64,000 nt of DNA from Catonia carolina (taxonomy: Eukaryota > Arthropoda > Insecta > Hemiptera > Achilidae). The stretch lies in contig JAQMRL010000003.1 in the NCBI GenBank assembly GCA_035578175.1, forward strand, positions 22,611,419 through 22,675,418. Direction: 5' to 3'. The notes under the pieces are model-generated. The model did not search any database, was not told the DNA's origin, and saw only the letters and a list, made by a program, of their open reading frames with translations. Of this stretch, positions 55,457 through 64,000 are shown piece by piece. Position numbers and translations under genes: made by a program. Within the stretch, counting starts at the first letter, position 1, and each line of letters starts with the position of its first letter.

Positions 55457-55622
55457 TTTGAGGAGAGCCCCAGAATGAAGAAGAATTTCCTGGTTGGCTA
55501 ACCTTAGAGCGTGGTTCGGAAAGACCTCCACCCAATTGTTCAGGAGCGCAACCAACAAAGTAATAATAGCCAGAATGATCGCCAACGTTCGGAACGGACA
55601 GGCACCCTAAGAAGAAGATACT
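55457..55622 (+). pseudogene. RTE-like LINE 3' end (family with GAA tail)
   Basis: RRISWLANLRAWFGKTSTQL, FRSATNKVIIARMIANVRN, GQAP, stop, then AAGAAGAAGATAC. This is the same C-terminus and tail as at 25440-25645 and, in reverse, at 16963-17160. It lies 48 bp downstream of the second Jockey-type ORF and is strongly 5'-truncated. Confidence 0.75.
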
Positions 55623-55629
55623 TTTGAAT

Positions 55630-56423
55630 TATCCACTGGGATGTATTCTTTAAAAAAATATTTCTGTTTATTTATCAAGTTATTTGTTTTTTCAAAATTT
55701 AGTTAAGCTTTTGGATGGTTATACTGTACTGTATAGTTTCTAAATAAAGTTCACGTTAAAAAAAAAAAAATTCTTACATAGGCCTGTATATTGTTTCTGT
55801 TTTAAATTTGTTACTTAATCGGTTAAAAATAGTTAAGATGACGACTTGTAAAAGTGTACTTTTGTAAAAATACATTTTTTTGTAATTAGTAATAGATTTG
55901 GGTGTCCTTTTTAAGGTTTCTGTACTGTACCCCATGACCACTCCAAGCGAATGCCTGTTCAGCTCATTTTTGCTTTCTGTGCAGATAATATATAACAATT
56001 TTTAAATTTTTATTTTATTTTTGTAAATAAAAATATAAAATCACCAGAACTGTTGAAGAGTTAGTAAGAATCATTACCAAAATGAGAAGTGTTTCTGTAT
56101 CGTTGACCACATCGTTAGCTCGTTACAAAATTAACGTAATTCTGTAATTTGACGTGACAAAAAGAGGAGAAAAAATATGTGGTAAAATATATTTGTAATT
56201 ATAATGTGGTAACTGGCTGACAAGGTGATGATCACCACAAAAGTCCTGCTCATTTGGTAAGTTTATTGCTCTTACTATTTCCTTAACCATTCTGTTGATT
56301 TTTATATTTTATTTACAATACTTAAATAAAATTTAAAAAATTAAAATGTGGATTAGTGCTTTAATGTTGTATAAATTAATTAATGTATATTATTTTACCT
56401 GATAATTAAAGTATACATAGCTA
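55630..56423. other. AT-rich spacer, nothing recognised
   Basis: An A10 run at about 55760 may be a retroposon tail. No gene is supported. Confidence 0.35.
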
Positions 56424-56675
56424 TCTGTTGCTGTCATCAGCCGAAAGTCTGGTTTAAACCTCTAGAGGCTTTACCAAGTAAAACGAGGGTTGAAGTGCCT
56501 TTGTCTTCCTCACTGAGTAGAGATAACTTTGACTAGAGTCTTTTACACCTCTACCTCTTCTGCTTTTAAATGATTCAATTGGAGAACTATATATGATAGG
56601 AAACAGAAATATTATTTGTAGCCCTGGAACTAGCAGATCGAGTGGAAAGAATGTAAAAATTCACTTGCATGTCAT
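56424..56675 (-). repeat. R1 dispersed repeat, copy 8, with internal deletion
   Basis: The reverse copy GTCATCAGCCGAAAG, AACCTCTAGAGGCTTTACC, CTTCCTCACTGAGTAGAGAT jumps at 56516-56522 directly to the GATAACTTTGACTAGAGTC block, dropping the ~140 bp with the CAGGGTCTGG segment. It then continues to TAGCCCTGGAACTAGCAGAT. Short GAG/AGAG homology lies at the junction. Confidence 0.75.
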
Positions 56676-57037
56676 GGGAAAATTTAGGTATTTAATAACC
56701 GGCAAAACGTTCCAACTCATACAAAGTGAGTTTTCTTTTACTGATACTATTCTACTAAGTAAACTTTTGCTATATCTTTAGGGATTTTTTATGTTCCCTA
56801 GTAATTTATTTCCATTTTTTCCGTCGGCGTTCCAGTCATCTTTATAAATTTTCTGATAAAATAAGATGAGATAAGAGGTTATTACCATTTTGAGGGCTTT
56901 CATTTAACATGCGAAACTCTTTGAATAATTATTAATCTACTTCTACTAACTTTTAGAATTTATACTGCCAAAGTACCCACCGTAACTATACGTAACAGCT
57001 TCGTTCTAATGTATGTACCATAAATATAATAGTTCAG

Positions 57038-57628
57038 CCCTTTCACTACCAATTATTTTTTTTGCATAGCTATTATTCTGTTTGTTTTCCTATTATATAA
57101 TCTGTAAGTAATAGTGTGCAAAAGAATTTTCATAAATATGTTGTAAAGGGGCTGTAGGGAGACCCTGGGATATATTGTCCCACTAGTATTTTGTTGTGGG
57201 AATATGGACACTTTGTCCACCATAATATACCACTGGAACATATAATCCCACTACAAAATACTAGTGGGTAATATATGCCAGGGTCCCCCCCACAGCCCCC
57301 TTACAAAATATTGATGAAATTCTTTAGCACACTATTACTTTCATATTATATAATAGGAAAACAGACAAAAATTAAAGCTTCGCAACTAAGTTCAATCAGT
57401 AAAGAAGAAAATTGGAGGAAAATAACCAGCAATGAGGGGTTGAGCGGTTGATTACTTCGAAGCGCTGCAAGCTGTGAGAACTTTTTGAAAACATAAACAG
57501 GTATATCATTAGAAAAGAAGTTATAGTACTACTGGGACGTAATCACGTTCAAAAAATAAAGACCTACGCCTCACCGATAAATGTTTGAAGTCTTTTGGGA
57601 CACGTATGTCCCGATGGTAGCGATATGG
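57038..57628. mobile_element. piggyBac-like MITE with internal palindrome
   Basis: The left end reads CCCTTTCACTACCAATTA and the right end, inverted, CCATATCGCTACCATCGG, flanked on the right by TTAA (57629-57632) and on the left by a TTCA-G, which may be a decayed TTAA. CCYTTTxxCTACCA-like ends with TTAA are typical of piggyBac-type elements. A second inverted repeat at about 57062-57388 (arms of ~140 bp, e.g. GGGGCTGTAGGGAGACCCTG / CAGGGTCCCCCCCACAGCCC and TCCCACTAGTATTTTG) sits inside the left half. GGGACACGTATGTCCC lies near the right end. There is no coding capacity. Confidence 0.5.
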
Positions 57629-57632
57629 TTAA

Positions 57633-59876
57633 TCATTTATAATTATATTTTTAAATTATATACTAGAGATGGTTAGTTTTGAAATTACATTTTTGTAGTT
57701 GTAATGAGGTTTAATAAGTAACCCGAAAAGATGGTATAAAGTTGTCTTGTAATACTTTTAGTTCTTTTAAAAAATTTAAAATTTTTATACGAGAGAATTA
57801 TAAGAAGCAAAAAATAAAAAAATACACAAAATAATATTTTCCTTGGAATGTTTGTTACGTCTACATGAATTCGTGAAGGTTTCATTGAGTTTTACATGGG
57901 CGGTGAACGGGCAAACAGTAATAAAGAGAGGAACAGCAGAGCAAGAAGTAGCTAAGAGAAAGTCGGTTGTGTGCTGGGTCTCTCACACCCCAAACAACAT
58001 ATTCTTTTTCATTTGTGTAGTTTATGGTTGGAAGGAAAACGGAGGATGCGTGCGTGCGTGCTTGTTGGGTGGAAGCTTCCGGGAAACAGAGAAAATTGCT
58101 TCATATAAAAATGCCTCAAGGACAAATGACATTGCACATTATAAGAAAATAAGCACTGTATATTTTTATATTATTTACTTTTAAAAATCAAGTAGACGTA
58201 CGTAGTTTAGATTTACCGTGCTCTTTAATCTGGGGTTTAAAACTTTATTAGTGTATTTTGGTAACTTTTTTATTTTCATTCTCAAATAAACGCTATCATT
58301 TTATCAACAAAAAATATTTGAATGGAGTAAATGTTCGCTAGAAATTACATTTAAATTTCAATATGCTTATATTAGAATTTGCATCATGGACATATAAATT
58401 TTTCTTAGTTTACTTAAAATTAGTAAAATTTCAAAAGAGAAGACGAGATTAGTTAGTATAATACTGTAATAAAACCTAGTGTTTGTACACGAATGAGTGC
58501 CCCAGAATACCCGGGATGGCTGGCATTAGACTGAGAAATTTGTGAGAAACATAATAATTGACTAATATAAAAAATAATAATGTAAAAGTATTTATATATT
58601 TAATTTTTAATTGTAAATTAAATATGTTTCTTTTTATTTGTTTCAGGTGAGTGACATTTTTCACTGAATTGCTATGGGTGAACCATTTAAAAAAATGGTT
58701 TTGAATTTTAAAAAACTGGAAGGTTTGGTATGTCTTCTGGTGATATTGTAAATTAGACATTTTATTAAACTTGTTTGTTTCATGTTGTTTCTTCTTTTTA
58801 GGTTAAGCCTTTTTATATTTTACCATATATGTCCTGTAGATCAAGGATTGTAGATTTATTGCCTTTTATTTTATATGGTTTTAGCTTGTATTATCAAGAT
58901 CCCTTAATATAAGATATAGATTAGTATAAAAATATAAAAACTTACGAAACATTTGAAGAAAGAGTTTAGGTAGAAAAACTAGATAGAATATTGTATTATA
59001 AACGAAGAAATAAAATACGAATAGTTATAACACTAATTTGAACGCTTGATATTTTAGAAAAGCTTAAGTCAACTGCAACTGGAGTGGTGATAAGAAAATA
59101 AATTTTATTTTTAAAAATACTAGAAATAAGTAAATATATTGATTTATTTTGAACTGAAAATAACCTTTTATTAGCAGTTTTATAAAGTGATACTTAAATA
59201 ATTTATTATCTTGAAAACATTTCTATAAAATCAAGTAAATAAATTATTTATTTTACTTTTCATTTAATGTATTAATTTATAAACTTACTATTACCATTGC
59301 AATAGTTTTAGGTTAAAGAAACAGTAGTATTTTCAAACAAACTAACTATTCTATTTATTCTAAACTGAATAAAACGTTAGAAATAAAATACAAAATGTCA
59401 TCACGTTCGGATAAGAGTTACAGAAATAAAATAGTAATAATAATAATAAAATAAAAAAAAGAACTCTATCAGTGTACAACCTACTGTGTGTATTTTCCTT
59501 TCTCATTTATAAATCGAAAAAGTTAAATTGAATGGAGGCAGCTACACTGAAATATTGAAAATGTAAAAGTTTTGCATTTATTCAAAGATGTATGGTATGC
59601 AAAGGAGTAAAAGGTGATGGGATGTTTTCTTCCTTCCGATTTAAAGGAAATGAGGAATACATCTTTCCTTTTCCTGGGTTAACTTCTGCTCCCGTTTTAG
59701 ATTTTACAGGTAGGGATTTCACTATTACAAACAATTCCCTGAACAAACTGGGTGGTCCGAAACAATATTTAACGACTTAACATTTCTTGATAGCTGATTG
59801 CTTATTTTTGAACTACGGTACCATTATTATTCTTATGGAAACACACAAAAGATTTAAGGATGCATATCCAAAGTAT
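57633..59876. other. AT-rich spacer with two unassigned frames
   Basis: A 113-codon plus frame at 57843-58184 and a 62-codon plus frame at 59592-59780 (MVCKGVKGDGMFSSFRFK..., ...PFPGLTSAPVLDFTGRDF) have rather protein-like composition, but I recognise no family and see no promoter or splice context. The second may merit a search. Confidence 0.3.
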
Positions 59877-60272
59877 GCCCGAAACGGGCGGGTGGAGTGT
59901 TATTTTAATTGCACTATCTGTTTGGTCCAGAGCTAAAAAAATAGTTCTGTTTCTTATCACATAGTCAGCCACTTATATGACTGAACTATTTAAGAACAGA
60001 AGAGGTAGAGGTGCAAAAGACACTAGTCAGAGTTATCTCCTCTGAGAGTAATGAATTTCACTATGCAGCCAGACTCTGTGGTGAATGAAGTGAAGGTGTC
60101 ATTTGCAGGGTGGAAAGTGAGTGCTTTTCGAAAAGCCTGGCATGCTGATAAGCATACTCTTTCAACTCAGTGAGGAAGGCATGGTAAACCACCTTACTCC
60201 TCGTTTTTACTTAGTAAAACCTCTAGAGGTTCAAACCAGCCTTTTGGCTGTTGACCTAAACAACAACAACAT
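59877..60272 (+). repeat. R1 dispersed repeat, copy 9
   Basis: A full copy: GCCCGAAACGGGCGGGTGGA, TTTGGTCCAGAGCTA, TATCTCCTCTGAGAGTAATG, CAGACTCTGTGGTGAATGAA, CCTGGCATGCTGATAAGCAT, CCTCTAGAGGTTCAAACCAG, TTTTGGCTGTTGACCTAAAC and a (AAC)n tail. Confidence 0.8.
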
Positions 60273-61673
60273 ATCCAAAGTTATTCCAATTAGAAAACAT
60301 AAATATATTATATCTTACGAACAGAGACTAGCACTGCAATTATAAAAATAGACATAAATATTTCCGCATTTGACAGAAAAACCCTTTACCAGCGTCACCT
60401 AAGATATTTATCAAATAAAATATATAATTTGTTTCCTTTACAATAAAAAAAAAAGATGGGCAGTTTCAAATTAGTATACACGAATAGATTAGAATGTAAG
60501 TAGAGATTACATAGAAATAATGCTTTACTAAATAAATATTGATCACTTAAACTTATTTTAGGTTTTAGATTGTATTTTTTTTAATTGGATATTATAATTT
60601 AGTGTTTCATGTTTTAAGCCTTAGTCATGATTTTAATCCCATTTGTACTGTGAAAACTGTGTAAAAGAAGAAAAAATTTACCCTAAAACATAACTTCTAG
60701 TTATAGTTAGGTAGGTGAATTCTCTTCATCTCGTATAATGTCTTTTATTTTTCATGTGTTGCAGTTTTGTAAATAGGATCTACTTAAAGTGATATTGCAA
60801 AAAATGAAAAATAAAGAATTTTATATTGATCAAACAATCATTCTTTTGAAAGAATCAAAATTTCATTTAAATTGAACCTGCTCTTTAAAACTCCAAACGA
60901 AATTAATTCAATTAAAATATAGCTAATGTAATTTTTTTACAAACCATAACCATATGGCAGCAAAACAAATTTGTTTTTTACATTTCAAGCTCTAGATAAA
61001 ATTACTTAAAATTGTTAGTTGCGGGAATAACTGAATATGTGTTAAAAACGTAGGTAAAATGTATTTCTTAAAAAATGTACAATATAATTAATGTTTTGTA
61101 AATTTTACCTATCGTTGTAGAAATCGGATGTCTTACATGATATTTTTTGGAATTAATTTATATTTTTTTTATTTGTTTCTTGAATTTTTGAATACCTAGG
61201 CCTACTACCTTTGTACTTACTTCAAAGCCATAAATATTTAAGAGTTCTTTCTTTATAAAATTTCAAGAAAATTATTCGTTACAGTAATTTATTGTTACGT
61301 TCTCAGCTGCAATTAGGCTTTTGTGAGCAAATGAGACTGCAATGAATTTAAAGAGATAATAAAATGAAATATTATAATTGTGAAACGTAGCCTCCTAACC
61401 TAAATTAGCTATGTTTTGTAATCATTTAGAAAAATTGAAAGGAATCTAATTAAAAGCTAATGCTTGACTACCTTTGTGTCTTCTGTAAAAAGAAAATTGT
61501 ACAATATAATAATTAAAAAATGTACAATATAATTAATGTTTTGTAAATTTAATTTATGTTTTGTAAAATAAAGTCATATATGATAATAATAAGTCTGCAT
61601 AATAAATAATAATATAACATAAGTGACGAACAGAGGAGGGCCAGATTTGAGAATATAAAGTAGAAATGGGTTT
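60273..61673. other. AT-rich spacer with a 37-bp direct repeat
   Basis: TAAAAAATGTACAATATAAT and the following TAATGTTTTGTAAATTT occur at 61069-61106 and 61514-61550. No gene is seen. Confidence 0.5.
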
Positions 61674-62067
61674 TTGTTGTTAAGGTCAACAGCCGAAAGG
61701 CTGGTTTGAACCTTTAGAGGTTCAATAAGTTAAATGTAGAGTGAGATGGTTTGATATTACCATCCTCACTGAGCGGAAAGAGTATGCTTACCAGCATGCA
61801 AGGCTCTCCGAAAAGCACTTACTTTCCACCCTGCAAATGACATCTTCACTTCATTCACCACGGGTCTAGCCGTATAGTGAAATTCATTACTTTCAGAGGA
61901 GATAACTCTGAGTGGTGTAATTTATACCTCTACCTTTTCTGTTCTTAAATAGTTCAGTCATATAGATTGGCTGACTATGAGGTAAGAAACATAACTTTTT
62001 TTGAAGCTGTGGAACCAGCAGATAGATTGCAATAAATTTAACACTCCACCTTCCCGTTGTGGGCAAA
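61674..62067 (-). repeat. R1 dispersed repeat, copy 10
   Basis: A reverse full copy: GTTGTTAAGGTCAACAGCCG, AACCTTTAGAGGTTCAATAA, AAGAGTATGCTTACCAGCAT, AAGCACTTACTTTCCACCCT, TTCACCACGGGTCTAGCCG, TTTCAGAGGAGATAACTCTG, AACACTCCACCTTCCCGTTG. Confidence 0.8.
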
Positions 62068-63196
62068 GATGTGTGGTAGAAAACAAGTAAAATGATGCGC
62101 TTAAGTCTAAAAGTTGACTATAGTGCTCCGGTTGGGACTTAAAAAAAAGGCAAATGTAATTTTTTGGAATTTAATAAGAAGGTCTACAATATAACTTTTT
62201 TTTTAAATATTCATTAATGTTTACATCTAGTAAAAATCTAAATAAACTTTTTCAAAAAACTTGAAATTTGTGCAGTTTTGTAGCCATCTTGATCTTCTTA
62301 TTATCTAAACTAACTCCATTGTTTAACTTTCTATGTGATTCTTTCTACAAATCAGCGTTCGTGGGCGTTACGCCGCACGCAAACAGATAAACAAAATGGC
62401 TGCCTTCTTTTTCGTTCATTCAGTTGTCCTAAATTTTACGCATACTTTATCTGAAATCTTCTGCAAACAATATTCTTCAAAGCGAAAAATTAGAATAAAA
62501 AAGAGTTTATTGATTGAATAAATTATTAATTACTTTAATGAACGAATATTTTCAAAATGATATTGAGTAAAAGTTTCTCTAAATATATTTAATTCGAGTT
62601 TTGTGTTTTATACGTTACGTTTCGGTTAAACTCGTTTACAAGATTTTATCCTTTTTAAATGAAAAATAAATAGAATTAAATTTATTTCAAAGTTTTCGTT
62701 TTAGCTTGAGAATGGTTGCAGTTTTTAAATATTTACCGAGTTGGCAAATTTGATTCGAATATTTTTGATTTCGTTACTTAATTTGTGCTTTATATAGGCT
62801 GGTCTGTTTTGAAATAGTTTTTAGATCGTGTATTGTCGACTATTTGTAACATATAATATTTGGAACATACTAGAAAGTTAGCATAGCAACCTATGAACAG
62901 GATGTGCACTAGTCTATCGATGATGAATCTTGTACGATAAATTTTTACAAAATCTTTAGTCGTTCACTGTTTAAATACCTTTTTACTGTAAAATAAAGAA
63001 TAAATAATTGCACTGCTGCAGTGTTAAAAAATAGGTGACTGACAGGGCGTTTACAGAAAATGGTCCCAAAATTATCAAAGAAGGCTCAAACAACTAAGTT
63101 AAAAAACTATTTTAAACCAAAAGGTAGGCTAATAATATAAACGGACTTAAAAAGTTAAATTCTAAAACAACCTAAATTTTTGTAAAAAAACATCTG
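62068..63196. other. AT-rich spacer with a small CpG-rich patch
   Basis: At 62355-62410 GCGTTCGTGGGCGTTACGCC, CGCACGC and ACAAAATGGCTGCC form a CpG-rich, promoter-like patch with an ATG in good insect context (62395), but the frame stops after about 42 codons and nothing supports a gene. Confidence 0.35.
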
Positions 63197-63781
63197 GTGT
63201 GAAACACTCACACAACTTGCTCTTGCCAATGCAAATAATTAATAATAAAATAAAACATTATAAATAAAAAAAACTAACGTTAAAAAACATAACCTTATTT
63301 TAATCATGACTGAAAAACGCAAAATGAAAATCAACCTCAGTTTGGCTTAAAAATACTGAAAATCACTCTTTCACGCTAACCTAGGCTCTATAGAGAAAAA
63401 TGCTTGTTTGACGTAAAATAAGGCTGAAATCTTTAAAAAATCGATTTTTTACAAGTTTTCGTGAAAAAAAATCATCAAATCGCTAATTACCGCTGAACTA
63501 AGCGTTATACAAAAAAATGTTTGAAATAAAAGTTGTAGGATTTTAAATTCTCTACAAAGTTTACAAACATTTTTGTGGTAAAATGCATATTAAAGTCGCA
63601 ATCATAAAAAAACAATTTTTTTACGAGAAAACAGCCTCACCAAGAATTTCAGCAGACATGGCGCCTACCTTTTTTTGTAGTGTAAAAAATGTAGTAAATG
63701 AGGCGATTTTTCAAGTTCGTACGATGTTCCTTTCCCGAGATATTCTGTTCACACGCGCACACACGCGCGCGCACACACACG

Positions 63782-63815
<34 letters not shown>

Positions 63816-63949
63816 GACCAATCGCTAGAAACGTGTTTTTTGGGTTCAGGTGGTCTGAAGACGAGTAGATCCGGTGAAAGCTCGATTTCGAAAAATCAAC
63901 ATGAAAAATAATACTTTCCTTCTTATATTCATATAGGCAAGAGAAAGTA
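63197..63949 (-). mobile_element. Helentron/DINE-like non-autonomous element, compact full copy
   Basis: On the minus strand it runs CTTTCTCTTGCCTATATGAA (5' end), GAAGGAAAGTATTATTTTTC, GCTTTCACCGGATCTAC, TTCAGACCACCTGAACCC, a (TG/CG)n tract, then the body with GCGCCATGTCTGCTGAAATT, AGGTTGATTTTCATTTTGCG, and finally GGCAAGAGCAAGTTG and the hairpin GTGTGAGTGTTTCACAC (63197-63213). The 5' CTCTTGCC and the 3' subterminal GGCAAGAG are inverse complements. At 753 bp and without insertions, this is the best reference copy in the window. Confidence 0.75.
63750..63812. repeat. (CA)n/(CG)n microsatellite inside the DINE-like element
   Basis: ACACGCGCGCGCACACACAC-type alternating repeat at the same internal position as in the other two full copies. 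Confidence 0.95.
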
Positions 63950-64000
63950 GAAATAACATAGGCCTATTTCACTTAATTTTGGTTTTGAGTTAGTTTCGTT

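Noticed and set aside
57843..58184. 113-codon plus-strand frame as a host gene
   Set aside because: No recognisable domain, promoter, splice sites or conserved composition; left as unassigned.
62395..62523. Short ORF with good start context (ACAAAATGGCTGCC) after a CpG-rich patch
   Set aside because: Only about 42 codons, AT-driven after the first dozen, no DPE at the right spacing from the nearby TCAGTT and no splice donor in frame. Kept only as a remark.

Overview
The window reads as AT-rich, intron- or intergenic-type nuclear DNA of an arthropod, most likely an insect. The grounds are Jockey-clade and RTE-like non-LTR retrotransposons, Tc1/mariner transposases of the DUF4817 type, Helentron/DINE-like elements with embedded (CA)n, and a Drosophila-style Inr+DPE core promoter. 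There is no bacterial operon structure, rRNA, intact tRNA gene or CRISPR array. Most of the long open frames are retroelement ORFs or low-complexity shadows. The order or genus cannot be fixed from the sequence alone.

Layout. At 0-7.6 kb there are LINE relics, two copies of an abundant ~400-bp repeat (called R1 here), and the only convincing host-gene signal: a TATA-less promoter (TCAGTT with GGACG at exactly +28 to +32) followed by a short first exon encoding a signal peptide and ending at a GT donor (4478-4577). At 8.4-9.5 kb lies a 1.1-kb almost fully palindromic mariner-type MITE with TA duplications. At 10-26 kb there is a tRNA-derived SINE, local duplications, decayed RTE-like LINE 3' ends on both strands, and a ~240-bp polypurine/polypyrimidine tract that abuts the 3' tail of one of these LINEs. 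At 28.9-35.1 kb there is a dense nest: two full-length Helentron/DINE-like elements, tRNA SINEs, a small MITE, and a fold-back mariner derivative built from two inverted copies of its own 5' end. At 35.7-36.2 kb a GC-rich 544-bp solo LTR (TGT...ACA, GTAT duplications) carries a perfect histone-type 3' stem-loop. At 44.2-45.1 kb there is an internally deleted mariner with 28-bp perfect TIRs. At 47.7-48.2 kb there is an unidentified GC-rich, coding-like island. At 49.65-55.6 kb there is a nearly complete Jockey-clade LINE (gag-like ORF1 with three zinc knuckles overlapping an APE-RT ORF2, with one frameshift and one stop), followed by a second, diverged Jockey-like RT fragment and an RTE 3' end. 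At 56-64 kb there are three more R1 copies, a piggyBac-like palindromic MITE and a third complete DINE-like copy.

Together the elements look like successive layers of insertion. Long stretches between them are AT-rich and show no recognisable gene. The exon at 4.5 kb suggests that some or all of the window lies inside, or downstream of, the first intron of a secreted-protein gene, but no later exon could be identified.
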